Positions 36,379-46,703 of a stretch of 64,000 bases of DNA are shown here, in pieces; position 1 is the stretch's first letter; every line of letters begins with the position of its first letter. Source of the stretch: G963665815 sp942492065 (GTDB lineage: Bacteria; Cloacimonadota; Cloacimonadia; Cloacimonadales; JAIOQZ01); assembly GCA_942492065.1 (NCBI GenBank), contig CALODV010000013.1:1321749-1385748 (forward strand), read 5' to 3'. Under the pieces are notes generated by a model. It did no database searches. It had not been told where the DNA came from and saw nothing but the letters and a program-made list of their open reading frames with translations. A program made the position numbers and the translations under genes.

Positions 36379-36950
36379 TGAGAAAAGTATATTTAACATT
36401 TGTCCTGTCTGTTTTGCTTAATTTGCTTCAGGCAGGGCAGATTTCTTTTATCAGGGAAGATATTGATTTTACATTGAAAGAAAATGCTTTCTATATTGAT
36501 GGAATATACTATTTCAGAAACAATACTGATAAATTTGTGAAAACGACCATGTTTTATCCTTATCCCAAGGATTCTACTTATCTCGTGCCAGATTCTATCT
36601 TTGCAATCTGCTGTGAAGACTCAACTAATGCTCTTGTGAGAAACGAGAGATCAGGATCGTATTTCTTTGTAGATATTCCACCCAAAAGTGTAGTGAGTTA
36701 TAATATTGGCTATAAACAACCCTTTCTCGGTGATTATGTAGAGTATATTCTTCTGACCACTAAAAACTGGAAAGAAAAGTTTGATGAAGTAAATTACACC
36801 TTACAGGTGACTAAGGGGATTAGAGTAGATAGTCTCTCGCACAAGCCTGATTCCGAGTTAAAATCCGGTGCCGTCACTTTATACCGGTGGCAGAAGAATA
36901 ATTTTATGCCTGATCGTAATTTTAAAGTTAAAATTTCCTACGATAGGTAA
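36378..36950 (+). CDS. Exported hypothetical protein
   Basis: 190 residues. Signal peptide about 1-19 (VYLTFVLSVLLNLLQAG). Beta-rich, with DGIYYFRNNTDKFVKTTMFYPYPKD, which resembles a domain that decorates periplasmic proteins, but I cannot name it. Its ATG overlaps the TAA of the upstream gene by one base, suggesting the two are made together and may act as partners. Confidence 0.7.
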   Translation: MRKVYLTFVLSVLLNLLQAGQISFIREDIDFTLKENAFYIDGIYYFRNNTDKFVKTTMFYPYPKDSTYLVPDSIFAICCEDSTNALVRNERSGSYFFVDIPPKSVVSYNIGYKQPFLGDYVEYILLTTKNWKEKFDEVNYTLQVTKGIRVDSLSHKPDSELKSGAVTLYRWQKNNFMPDRNFKVKISYDR

Positions 36951-37092
36951 ATACTTGAAAAAAAGCTTTACACAATAAGAGTTATACAACTTATAAAAAG
37001 AAAAAAATATCATGAGACCTTTTGCATAATTTGGTAACGAACAATACCATAAAAACGTTGTTATGTAAAAATCTCAATATGTAGGAGAATAT

Positions 37093-39918
37093 ATGAAATT
37101 TATCGGATTGCTGTCGGTAATTCTATTGTCAATGACACTGTTTGCTTCACATCCGAGTTATAATCTCAGTGAATTAAATGTTAATTCTGTAACTGTCAGA
37201 GAACAGTCTGAAAGACCTTATTATGTAGTATATGAGGAAGACTTTGAATCTGCAGATAATGAATGGCGTATTGTCGATGCTACTGAACCTGAAAACTGGA
37301 CAGAAGCTTGGCATGTGTCTGATTCCACAAGTGATTATGGTCATTTCTGGTGGATGGCAGATGAGTCAATAAATGGTTACAATAATGAAAGATACCTTGT
37401 TCTGGATTCACCATTGCTGACTCTTCCCGGTAATGCTTCACTCAGTTTTAAAATGAGATATTATGTAGAAGAAGCATCCGGAGAGTTTCCAGATGGCTAC
37501 AATGCCTGGGATGGCTTTAATGTCAGAATATCTACCGATGATGGTTTGAACTGGTCAGTAATTGAAGGAAGTCCTCAATATGATAATACAAGTTGTCATG
37601 CATTTGGTGATATATTCAATGAAGGTGTTGGAGTTTCCTGTTGGTCAGGAAACAGTAACGGCTGGGTGAATGCCAGTTTTGATTTAAGTGATTATGCCGG
37701 TGAAAATGTAAAAATCCGATTTGCTTTTGGTTCAGATGGTAACTCATGTACAATCGATGAAGACGGAAATTCAGACTGGTTTGGTGTTCAACTGGATGAT
37801 ATCAATATTGCAGGGCTGCTAGTAAGTGATGCTGATGGAGCTGCCGGGGATGATTTACTTGTACCCGGGTTTGCTGGTGTGGTTGGGGGTTCCTTCTGGG
37901 AACACGTAACCGATGAAACTCATAACAGTTCCGGAGCATATCACTGTCCTGTAGAAACAGGATTACAGAATGATGTGATCAGTCCTGTTGTGAATATTCC
38001 AGTTTCAGGGACGAATCATGTATCATACTGGGTAAAGTTAGATCTTCCGGATATTGGAAATACTGATTCTTATCTGCTGAATGATTATTATACTCTAAGT
38101 GTTAAACAGGTGAATGACACATATTGGACAAGATTGCATTTTAATAACTCCTTTATTACTCCCGGTTCAGATTGGACTCATGTCGACCTCAATTTTGCAT
38201 TGGAGAACTTTACTGAATATCATGGGACAAATAGTTTAAATGCTTTTTCCGGAAGACCTGTTCAGTTCAAAATAACACTGAATACAAACAATACTGACAA
38301 CTCCGGGAACGGTATTTATATAGATGATTTTCAAGTAAGAAACTACTTTTCATTGCCTGCTGCCCCTCAGGATTTCAGAATATCTACTCAGGCGACAGAT
38401 GTTGTTAATGTAGCCTGGACAGCTCCTGAAGATTACAACAATGCGGAAGGCTGGCTTGCCTGGACTCCTGATGAACTTTGGGATGAAGTATGGATAGATG
38501 AAGAGCTCCTCTTCGAGGTCGGGAACAGATATCGTCCTGATAACCTAATTGATTATATAGGCAGCAGCATTACTAGAGTTGCTTTTCGCGGGACATCCTC
38601 AATAAATACTTATAGAGTAAAAATTTGGGATGTTACTTCTAATTTTGAAGTCTTATGCGATCAAGCTGTAACGGTTGACCACGATACTTTGACTGAAGTT
38701 ACTCTTAACTCTCCTGTCGAAATCGTTTATGGTAGAGAATACATGGTTGGTTATTCATCCATTGGTACAGATACGACAGCTGTTGGTATAGCAGACAACG
38801 CAGTAAACAATAATACAGGTTACTATAAAGTCGATGTTTTTCCATGGGAATACAATCCGGGACTTAATTGGATAATTAAAGCATATATAGAGGATGCAAA
38901 CGGAAATCCAATACAGATATCAAATAATGAAAGAGAAATCCGGAGGACAGGTTACTCTGTTTACCGTAAAGATGGTGTTCATGCAGACTACATTTTGCTT
39001 GATGACAATATAGCATCTGACGCTGTAGTGTTTACAGATAACAACCCAGCAACAGATATAGTCTGTCAGTATGCTATTACTGCAGATTATGATTTAGGAC
39101 TTTATGCTAACTCGGAAATGGTTCATACTCATCCTGCATATATTCCGGATGTTACTCATTTACTTTATAATGACGATGGGGTAGCTAATGGAATGTACCA
39201 ATATCCTGATGTCCATTTCCTTGCTAATATGTTCAATAGTACGGATTTTAATGCCGGTTCTACTCCACTATCTGATCTTGAGATAGACTGGATTCAGTTC
39301 TACCTCGGAGAAGATACATCTTCGAATATTCAGTTTAAGTTCTGGGATGGTGCTAATTATCCTGAAAATCTGCTTGCCTCCTTTGAAGTTCCTGCGGAAG
39401 AACTGACTCTTGGCTGGAACTTTATCAGAGTACCGGAATACACTGATATTACATTCGAGAATGGTAATGTCTACGTGGGATTCACAGGTAATGCTGATAT
39501 TCATGCCGGATATGACAGTGATACATTTGGCAGAACTTATGTCAGAGATCAGATTCAGAATGACTGGGTCATGGATCAGACACAGAATCTGATGCTGAGA
39601 GTAATACTTGGTTCCACTGTTTCAAATAATGATGTGTCAAAACCCGTATTTGATGTTTCTAATTATCCTAATCCATTCAATCCCGAGACTACAATAAGCT
39701 TCAATCTTAAGAACTCAGGCGATGTGAAGCTATCTGTTTATAACATCAAGGGTCAGTTGGTTAAAACACTTGTTGAAGACCATCTTGATTCAGGTAATCA
39801 TAGTATTGTATGGCATGGGAAAGACAATAATTCTACAGATGTAAGTTCAGGAGTATATTTTTACAGACTGATTTCTGATACAACATCTATCACTAAGAAA
39901 ATGATTTTATTGAAATAA
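37093..39918 (+). CDS. Large secreted adhesin-like protein with sorting tail
   Basis: 941 residues, signal peptide about 1-17. Two jelly-roll type (choice-of-anchor J/MAM-like) domains: one beginning YEEDFESADNEWRIVD and ending DWFGVQLDDINI, the second ending NGIYIDDFQV. Then a fibronectin-III segment (PAAPQDFRISTQATDVVNVAW), a further beta domain repeated twice (VYGREYMVGYS and NGNVYVGFTGN) and the C-terminal NYPNPFNPETTISFNL module ending KMILLK. Likely cell-surface or secreted, perhaps glycan- or peptide-binding. No catalytic motif is seen. A strong terminator follows. Confidence 0.82.
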   Translation: MKFIGLLSVILLSMTLFASHPSYNLSELNVNSVTVREQSERPYYVVYEEDFESADNEWRIVDATEPENWTEAWHVSDSTSDYGHFWWMADESINGYNNERYLVLDSPLLTLPGNASLSFKMRYYVEEASGEFPDGYNAWDGFNVRISTDDGLNWSVIEGSPQYDNTSCHAFGDIFNEGVGVSCWSGNSNGWVNASFDLSDYAGENVKIRFAFGSDGNSCTIDEDGNSDWFGVQLDDINIAGLLVSDADGAAGDDLLVPGFAGVVGGSFWEHVTDETHNSSGAYHCPVETGLQNDVISPVVNIPVSGTNHVSYWVKLDLPDIGNTDSYLLNDYYTLSVKQVNDTYWTRLHFNNSFITPGSDWTHVDLNFALENFTEYHGTNSLNAFSGRPVQFKITLNTNNTDNSGNGIYIDDFQVRNYFSLPAAPQDFRISTQATDVVNVAWTAPEDYNNAEGWLAWTPDELWDEVWIDEELLFEVGNRYRPDNLIDYIGSSITRVAFRGTSSINTYRVKIWDVTSNFEVLCDQAVTVDHDTLTEVTLNSPVEIVYGREYMVGYSSIGTDTTAVGIADNAVNNNTGYYKVDVFPWEYNPGLNWIIKAYIEDANGNPIQISNNEREIRRTGYSVYRKDGVHADYILLDDNIASDAVVFTDNNPATDIVCQYAITADYDLGLYANSEMVHTHPAYIPDVTHLLYNDDGVANGMYQYPDVHFLANMFNSTDFNAGSTPLSDLEIDWIQFYLGEDTSSNIQFKFWDGANYPENLLASFEVPAEELTLGWNFIRVPEYTDITFENGNVYVGFTGNADIHAGYDSDTFGRTYVRDQIQNDWVMDQTQNLMLRVILGSTVSNNDVSKPVFDVSNYPNPFNPETTISFNLKNSGDVKLSVYNIKGQLVKTLVEDHLDSGNHSIVWHGKDNNSTDVSSGVYFYRLISDTTSITKKMILLK

Positions 39919-39936
39919 CATATATTAACTATTGAG

Positions 39937-39964
39937 AAGGCTGTCAGTTTTGGCAGCCTTTTTT
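39937..39964 (+). terminator. Rho-independent terminator
   Basis: Stem AAGGCTGTC/GGCAGCCTT, 6-base loop, followed by TTTT; 19 bases after the stop of the 941-residue secreted protein. Confidence 0.85.
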
Positions 39965-40370
39965 AGTGCACGTTCATATAATAACCAAGTAATATTGAGA
40001 GCATCGTAATATAGTATGTGTTAATCAATCACTTGCCTGATTCTTTCCCGATGTTTCCAGAAAGGCATTACAGTAAAGCATGGAATACCTGTTAATGCCT
40101 GTTTACCACAAGTTAGTTTACAATGTTTGCAAATCGCTGTTAATCTGATTTTCATCGCAATGCTTTTACTATGAGTTACTACAGTGATGCAAGGTCTATT
40201 GCATTATGCATATCTTTAAATTTTGTGGTTACTCAGTGAGAGGGAGCATGAGTTGATCGTTTAATTCATAAAAATAATATCTAATGAGTGCAGAGCAGAG
40301 ACTATTTTTTGATGAGATTAATAATGGAACTTGAAAGGGTTTCAGGTAGGGAGTTTACTTCTTTTACATG
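39965..40370. other. Intergenic region, nothing recognised
   Basis: About 400 bases between two terminators of convergent genes. No open frame with a ribosome-binding site and no RNA gene is seen. Confidence 0.5.
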
Positions 40371-40403
40371 AAAAAACAGGCTGTAAAATACAGCCTGTTT
40401 TTT
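40371..40403 (-). terminator. Terminator of the dockerin-cohesin operon
   Basis: Perfect 14-bp stem AAAAAACAGGCTGT/ACAGCCTGTTTTTT with a 5-base loop; on the minus strand it ends in six Ts. It lies 20 bases after the stop of the cohesin-like gene. Confidence 0.88.
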
Positions 40404-40423
40404 ATAGTATAAGGTTTAATGAA

Positions 40424-42073
40424 TTATTTCATTAAGACCATTTTAGAAGTTTTTGTGTAATCAGGAGTAATAAGTTTATAGAAATAAACACCTGAACTTA
40501 CGTTGTTACCATTAGAATCAGTTCCTTTCCATGTAACACTGTCTTCTTGTTTAACTTCTCTTTTGTCGAATAATGTTACAACTTTTTGACCTTTGATGTT
40601 GTAAATTACGAGTGAAGCATTAACTGTTTCACCAACTTGACCTTTGAGAGCAAACTTAATGTGTGTTTCAGGGTTGAAAGGATTTGGATAATTTGCTGCA
40701 AGTTTTGTTGTTTCAACAAATACTGGAGCAGCTTTTTCGATGGTAATACTTTGTGGTCCGTGGAATCCACCTGAGTTGTTGTCAGCTTGAACTATTTCAA
40801 TCCAGTAGTAATAAGTTGTTTCTAAAGCAACTTCACTATCTACATGGCTGTAGTCAGTTGTACTGGATGAGTTTGTAGCTGCGATAAGCTGAGCATTGTT
40901 AAGTGGAATAGCTGATGAAAGTTCATCATTTTCGCTACGGAACAATCTGAAACCGATAAGATCTGTTTCTGATTTTGTTGACCATGTGATGTTAACAAAT
41001 TCACTTGCAGTAACTGCAACGTTAAATGCTGCAAATTCTACAGGAAGTGATTGTCCGGGACTGTCATTACCCGGGTCAGCTGTATCTGGTGTTGTTGGAG
41101 GTGTCCATGTGTTTGGTTGTGTTTGAACTACACGCTCACCGTCGTTTACAACAGGAGAGTTGTCAATAGCCATACGAACATCTGGTACGTTAAGTGAATA
41201 ACCGTAACCATTACCGATTCCAATTTGAACGTCGCCTTGTACGAATACTGTTGTATTCATATCAAGTTGAACTCCCCAAGCAGCTTCGAAAGTTGCAAGG
41301 TCTGCACCATTAGAGATAATTACAGCGCCAAATGCAGGAACTGTTCCTGAAAGATTTACTGTGTAGTTTGTTGATACGTTTACTACTGTTACACCTGTAA
41401 GTGATACTTCGTCAGCAGTAACGTTTTTAACTTCAATAAATCCTGTTGTTTCAGCTTCACCTGTTGGATTGTCTGAAATTTCACTGAAGTAAAGGATTCC
41501 TGCAGCTGGATCTACCGGAGTTGGTCCACCAGCGAGTACCATATCATGATCACCTGTGTAAGTTCCGTTATCAACAGGAGAAGCATCATATTGGGTAATC
41601 TGGTTTTGAACACCACTGATGTCCCATCTTAAGTTAGTGCTTTGAGCAGGATCTACTACGTCAAATACCATAACTGCACAGTCAGTCCAAGTGTTACCAA
41701 GCAGGTAGCACATCATTGGGCTTGTGTTTGGTCCTGAGTATACACCATTGATACCGCATTTGATTGAAGACATCTCAGCAGGTACAAGGTTATACACGTC
41801 CATTCCGAAGAACTGATGATCTGCAATTGCACCAGTGCTGTAAGATTCAGCATTGTTATATGCAAGGCAAGCGTTATTATAAAGTATTCGAAGGTTAAAG
41901 AAACCAACCGGTACATCACCGTCATTTGATTTCACTTGAAGTTTTACTAAGTATTTTCCATTAACTGCATCGTATCCCATACCATCGGTATCGTATACCA
42001 TGTTATAGTCAATGGAAGCAAAAATTGTGCTTATTAATGTTAAAACAAACACTAAAGCTAATAACTTTTTCAT
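40424..42073 (-). CDS. Secreted cohesin-like/lamin-tail protein with sorting tail
   Basis: 549 residues, signal peptide about 1-18. Residues about 19-165 (IDYNMVYDTDGMGYD...VPVGFFNLRILYNNACLAY...CAVMVFDVVDPAQ) have the strand pattern of a cohesin-like domain. A lamin-tail-like domain follows (about 195-320: ILYFSEISDNP...GFIEVKNVT), then fibronectin III (about 340-455) and the YPNPFNPET sorting module to the end (KMVLMK). It is the second gene of an operon, 16 bases after a dockerin-like protein gene. The cohesin assignment is by pattern and needs profile confirmation; the sorting tail is certain. A homologue of its N-terminal domain is at 59328. Confidence 0.78.
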   Translation of the reverse strand: MKKLLALVFVLTLISTIFASIDYNMVYDTDGMGYDAVNGKYLVKLQVKSNDGDVPVGFFNLRILYNNACLAYNNAESYSTGAIADHQFFGMDVYNLVPAEMSSIKCGINGVYSGPNTSPMMCYLLGNTWTDCAVMVFDVVDPAQSTNLRWDISGVQNQITQYDASPVDNGTYTGDHDMVLAGGPTPVDPAAGILYFSEISDNPTGEAETTGFIEVKNVTADEVSLTGVTVVNVSTNYTVNLSGTVPAFGAVIISNGADLATFEAAWGVQLDMNTTVFVQGDVQIGIGNGYGYSLNVPDVRMAIDNSPVVNDGERVVQTQPNTWTPPTTPDTADPGNDSPGQSLPVEFAAFNVAVTASEFVNITWSTKSETDLIGFRLFRSENDELSSAIPLNNAQLIAATNSSSTTDYSHVDSEVALETTYYYWIEIVQADNNSGGFHGPQSITIEKAAPVFVETTKLAANYPNPFNPETHIKFALKGQVGETVNASLVIYNIKGQKVVTLFDKREVKQEDSVTWKGTDSNGNNVSSGVYFYKLITPDYTKTSKMVLMK

Positions 42074-42089
42074 ATTGACTCCTTTTACG

Positions 42090-45000
42090 TTATCTATCTA
42101 ATTTTTTAACTTGCTTTTGAATAGAAGTATTGATTCTATTTACTCTATTTTCTCTATTACTGAAAACACTTGCAGCGGCAGTTGAGTTATCCGGAACTTG
42201 TGAGTCCGGAGCACCGGCTGTGAAGTAGATTTTCCAAACACTGTTGTCACCGGCAATTACTGAACCGTCCATATCAATGTCTTCGTAATGATAACCATCA
42301 GCAACACCAGCTGTGAAAGCAGTTTGCCATAATGTAGCATCACTTGCAATGATAGAACCATTACCGTCAACATCACCAGGATACATTACGTAAACACCGG
42401 TTTCAGCTTCATATAATGCTGCAGGACCTGATGTATAAGCATTAGCAGCATCTGTAGTGAAGTCTACAGCTGTAGCTGTTGCAGGATCTGCAGGTAATGT
42501 AGCTGCAAATGTACTCATAATGTCAGAGTGGTTTCTATGGCGAATAACTACGAAGTAGTCACCAGCTATAGCGGTTGTGAAGCTGATATAATCTACAGTA
42601 TTATCTGTTTCGTAAGCAACGTCAACAATCATACCACTATCAAGAAGAAGTCCTGATCTTTGTTCGATTGTAGCACCGTCAGCAGTTTGACGAAGTTCTA
42701 CTGAAATCCAGTCAACAACATCTGCTGGCATAGCTGTAGAAGCGATACCGTCAGCATAAGGTGATATTGTAGGAAGGAATCCGTTCAGTTCTGTGTTCAT
42801 GTTATCGTTATCGGCTGAGTAAGCTCCACCGAGGAATACGTTAACCATAGCTTTTGCTGTAGGTGGTATGTATGTGTTTACACCGAAGTTATCTACGTAG
42901 AAGTTTGGTCCGTAGCCTGAAACACCAACAACCTGGAAGTACACAGTTTGTCCAAGATATGCATCAAGTGGGTATGTTTCTGTAACACCAGTTCCGGGAG
43001 CCGTAGATCCGGCACCATCGTTAGATTCAAAAGCTGTACCTGTTAAGTTCCAGAGATCAGTCCAGCTTGAACCATCTGTAGAGATTTGTACAATACCTCG
43101 ATCGTCAGGATAAGTTGCATTGTATTGGTGTGACCAGTCGAAATTAAGAGCCCAGTTACCTGTTGCAGGTAACTGAACAGGAGGAGTAGTCATTATAGCA
43201 GTTCCAGTGCTCCATCCCCAGAAGTTACAATATGCAGCTTCTCCGCCGTATTGAGCCCAAGTTCTGTCACCACTGAGAATCCAGTCTGTTGGAGCCCAGC
43301 TTGTGAATTCTTCTAACCATGGGAATACTGTGATTGTTGGGTCAGCTCTGATGGTGAATGATTGTTCTGCACAGCCTGTTGCAGGGCCAACAGCGTTTTC
43401 AGGAACTACCATCCAATAATATGTGTTACCATAAGTCAAACCACTATAATCATATGATGTAGCAGTTAAGGCCATACCGTTGACAATGTCATATGTTCCG
43501 GATGCTGTACCGAAGTACAGATTGTAAGTTGAAGCATAATCTGCTGTATCCCAATCTAATGTACCGTCTTCTAACTGATCAATTGCAGCATCTGCAGGTG
43601 CAGTATATGCAGCACAACCAGGAGTTACAGCGACTGTGGCGAATGACCATTCAGGGCAACCGGTTGCATAACCGTTTGCATTACCCGGTTCAACTTTCCA
43701 GTAATATGTTTGTGCTGGAGATAATGTATAGTTGTAGGATGTATTAGTTATAACCATACCGTTTACTATATCATAAGTGCCAGCATCAGTACCAAGGTAT
43801 AATTTATATGTTTGTGCGAGGAATGCTTCATTCCAGGTTAACGTACCTGAGTCAAGCTGATCAACAGCTGCATCGGCAGGAGTTGGATTAGCTGCACATG
43901 CAGGAGGATTAGAATTTGAGAAAATTCTGAAATCATCAATACATACGTCACTGTAGAAAGAAGATGTTCCTTCTGCTCTGAATTTGAATGTAGTTGTAGC
44001 AGTAAATGAAGATAAATCTATGGTTACAGCTGTCCATTGACCGGTATATCCCCAGTTTTCAGGATAAGTTGTCCATGTTGATCCGTCATAAGTATCAAGA
44101 TACAATGTAGATTGATCATTTGTTGTATCCCCAGGATCTCCAATCCAATAGAAGAAAGAAAGAGTTGGGTTGTTTACTGCTGAGAAATCAAATGGGTTTG
44201 TCACAATATGAGCAACGTCTACAGTTGATGTACCGGAATCATCAAATCCAATATAACCTATTGAGTTATAACCTGATGTAGCTCCGTGACCAATACTTCC
44301 TGTTTCAGCTGTCCAATCATCATCATGGGTTGTTCCTTCTGTAACATTAATCCAATCAGCAGGTATTCCTGATTCGAAATCTGTTGACCATGCACCAGTA
44401 ACTAATGGATTGCTTCTTATGGTGAAGTTCTGTTCTGGACATGTAGTATTTGGACCATTGCTGTTGACGGGTCGAACAGTCCAGTAATATGTTGCATCAT
44501 ATGTTAAACCTGAGTAGTCATATTCAGTTCCGGTGATACTCATTCCATTAACAATATCATAGTTTCCGGAAGAAGATCCAAGATAAACAAGATATTCTGT
44601 TGCTGAAACACTTGTATTCCACAATAATTGACCATACTCGTATTGAACTCCATCTGCATCTGTTGGGTAATAACCTGCAGAACAGTCAGGAGGTGTCATA
44701 AGTGTTGAAAATGACCATTCAGGACAACCAGTAGCATAACCATTTGCATTACCTGGAACTACCATCCAGAAGTAAGTGTTACCAAGTGCAGCAGTATAAT
44801 CGTAACTTGTTGTTGTTAAAGTCATACCGTTAACTATATCATAATTTCCTGTTGAAGATCCGAGATAGAACATGTATGATGTTGCTCCACCGGGATTTCC
44901 CCATGAAAGTGTGATATCTTCGAGCAAGTCAGTTGTACCATCGGCAGGTGAGAGTGTTGTTACACATGCCGGAGGTGTTGCATTGCTGAATACCATAAAG

Positions 45001-46454
45001 TTATCAATACCTATGTCAGACTGATATGATGTGGAACCCACAGCTCTGAATCTGAATGTCATGGTTGTGTTCATAGCTGAAAGGTCTACGCTTGCTTCAT
45101 TCCAGGCAGCATTAAAAGTCCAGCCGGCACCATATTGTGTCCAGCCTGAACCATCATCAATGTCAAGATACAAAGTAGAAGTTAAGGCTGTTGGATATAC
45201 TGTGTCACCAATCCAGTATTGGAAACTAAGTGTTGGGTTTGAGAGTCCTGTAATATCAAAAGTATTAGTTGTGATATGAGCTTCATCAGCTCCAGAACCT
45301 GAATCATCAAAACCAAGGAAATATGTTGATCCGTCAGCTGCATTATCCGGTCCATAAGATTCACTTGTAACAGCAAACCAGTTATCATCATCGTCTGTGG
45401 CTTGTGCCCAGCATGATGAAATTGAACCTGATTCAAAGTCTTCCATGAATGGATATGTGGTTATGTTACCGCATTGTGTCTGGAATAACCATGTCATACC
45501 AGTTGTAGAAAGACCTGATGTTAAGTTGTGAGCATCTACTCTCCACTCATAATCTGCTGTAGTAGCCAGACCGGTGTATACATATGAACCTGTTGCTCCG
45601 GCTGTTGCACCTGTGACAACCTGAGTCATATTACCTGCAGGACCAAACCATAAATCATATGTATCTGTATCCGTACCAAAATCCCATGTAAGTGTACCGT
45701 CAACTGGAACTCCTATTGAAGCAGTTGCAGGGTTTGGATTAGTTGGGACACCAGGTGTGCCAGCAGCAGGTGGAGCAAAACTGATAGCCATTGCATCTGA
45801 TAAGTTTGATGCATCGTTAAGGCAGTATGTTAAACCAAATGTGCCGTCAGCATTCTCAATACCGACAGTACATCCAGCCTGATCAATTCCACCGTTGAAT
45901 GATGAGTATTGAATTACTATCTCACCATCATCACAAAGTATTACCTGAGCATCAAGATAACCGGTACCTTCACCAGTGTATTCATGATAGTTCAAGAAAG
46001 TTACAAGAAGAGCATTACCGCCATCATATGTGATGTTTTCGTAAGTTACAGTTGCATTGTTTGCAGGTACAGATGCACTTTCAGGATCTAAATCATCCCA
46101 GAACCATGCGATTATATCGTTTGGTGTTCCTGTACTGGGAAGAAGTACATTAGATAAGCTGCTTCCGTTATTAAAAGCAATAAATCCATTTGAACATAGA
46201 TAAAAGTCAGTTTTATCCACGCCATAATATGGGAAGTTAAAACCAATTGGGAATGGACCAACTGAGTTATCATCAGCTTGTCCGGTTACAACTGTTGCAC
46301 TTGCATCAGGAGTAATCCAGCTATATGCAGGTCCACTTCCGTCGTTACTGTTTCGCCATGTATACCCAAAACCATCAGGACCACCTGAAGTCTGAGCATA
46401 AATGAAACTTAATGAAAACAGTATTAAAAAGATTGAAACTAGTCTTTTTTTCAT
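42090..46454 (-). CDS. Giant secreted multidomain protein with C-terminal dockerin-like repeat
   Basis: 1454 residues, signal peptide about 1-20. N-terminal domain (about 25-235) resembles nidogen-like domains (PIGFNFPYYGVDKTDFYLCSNG). Then alternate fibronectin-III-like units, four of them with the phrase YDIVNGM, and three jelly-roll units (MEDFESGS, TDFESGIPADW, LEEFTSWAPTDW). At 1358-1415 is a duplicated calcium-loop segment, GDVDGNGSIIASDATLWQ and DIDMDGSVIAGDNSVWK, the pattern of type I dockerins. Unlike its neighbours it has no PNPFNPET tail and ends with a basic stretch. It is first in an operon with the cohesin-like protein and has a good promoter. Confidence 0.82.
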   Translation of the reverse strand: MKKRLVSIFLILFSLSFIYAQTSGGPDGFGYTWRNSNDGSGPAYSWITPDASATVVTGQADDNSVGPFPIGFNFPYYGVDKTDFYLCSNGFIAFNNGSSLSNVLLPSTGTPNDIIAWFWDDLDPESASVPANNATVTYENITYDGGNALLVTFLNYHEYTGEGTGYLDAQVILCDDGEIVIQYSSFNGGIDQAGCTVGIENADGTFGLTYCLNDASNLSDAMAISFAPPAAGTPGVPTNPNPATASIGVPVDGTLTWDFGTDTDTYDLWFGPAGNMTQVVTGATAGATGSYVYTGLATTADYEWRVDAHNLTSGLSTTGMTWLFQTQCGNITTYPFMEDFESGSISSCWAQATDDDDNWFAVTSESYGPDNAADGSTYFLGFDDSGSGADEAHITTNTFDITGLSNPTLSFQYWIGDTVYPTALTSTLYLDIDDGSGWTQYGAGWTFNAAWNEASVDLSAMNTTMTFRFRAVGSTSYQSDIGIDNFMVFSNATPPACVTTLSPADGTTDLLEDITLSWGNPGGATSYMFYLGSSTGNYDIVNGMTLTTTSYDYTAALGNTYFWMVVPGNANGYATGCPEWSFSTLMTPPDCSAGYYPTDADGVQYEYGQLLWNTSVSATEYLVYLGSSSGNYDIVNGMSITGTEYDYSGLTYDATYYWTVRPVNSNGPNTTCPEQNFTIRSNPLVTGAWSTDFESGIPADWINVTEGTTHDDDWTAETGSIGHGATSGYNSIGYIGFDDSGTSTVDVAHIVTNPFDFSAVNNPTLSFFYWIGDPGDTTNDQSTLYLDTYDGSTWTTYPENWGYTGQWTAVTIDLSSFTATTTFKFRAEGTSSFYSDVCIDDFRIFSNSNPPACAANPTPADAAVDQLDSGTLTWNEAFLAQTYKLYLGTDAGTYDIVNGMVITNTSYNYTLSPAQTYYWKVEPGNANGYATGCPEWSFATVAVTPGCAAYTAPADAAIDQLEDGTLDWDTADYASTYNLYFGTASGTYDIVNGMALTATSYDYSGLTYGNTYYWMVVPENAVGPATGCAEQSFTIRADPTITVFPWLEEFTSWAPTDWILSGDRTWAQYGGEAAYCNFWGWSTGTAIMTTPPVQLPATGNWALNFDWSHQYNATYPDDRGIVQISTDGSSWTDLWNLTGTAFESNDGAGSTAPGTGVTETYPLDAYLGQTVYFQVVGVSGYGPNFYVDNFGVNTYIPPTAKAMVNVFLGGAYSADNDNMNTELNGFLPTISPYADGIASTAMPADVVDWISVELRQTADGATIEQRSGLLLDSGMIVDVAYETDNTVDYISFTTAIAGDYFVVIRHRNHSDIMSTFAATLPADPATATAVDFTTDAANAYTSGPAALYEAETGVYVMYPGDVDGNGSIIASDATLWQTAFTAGVADGYHYEDIDMDGSVIAGDNSVWKIYFTAGAPDSQVPDNSTAAASVFSNRENRVNRINTSIQKQVKKLDR

Positions 46455-46571
46455 ACTTTCTCCTTCTTTAGATTAATAGATATTTATAGAAATAAATGTT
46501 TTGTGGCTATTTTGCTCCTTGTAATTTACTGTTATCCTTGCTGTTATCTTGCTTCAAAGAAATTACGCCAA

Positions 46572-46599
46572 CATATAACATATTTTTATTACTTGTCAA
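46572..46599 (-). promoter_or_regulatory. Promoter of the dockerin-cohesin operon
   Basis: Read leftward: TTGACA (46599-46594), 16-base spacer, TATATG (46577-46572), about 115 bases before the ATG; AAGGAG lies before the start. Confidence 0.55.
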
Positions 46600-46703
46600 T
46601 TTTTTTAGTTACAGCTTAAACTTTTTATTGTACATCGCTGGTCGAATAATAAAAGTTTGATAGTATGTAATTTAAATAGCACTCTGGATTTCCCGGTTAA
46701 GTG

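Noticed and set aside
39965..40370. tRNA or small RNA gene in the gap
   Set aside because: No cloverleaf pattern or promoter-terminator pair could be traced.
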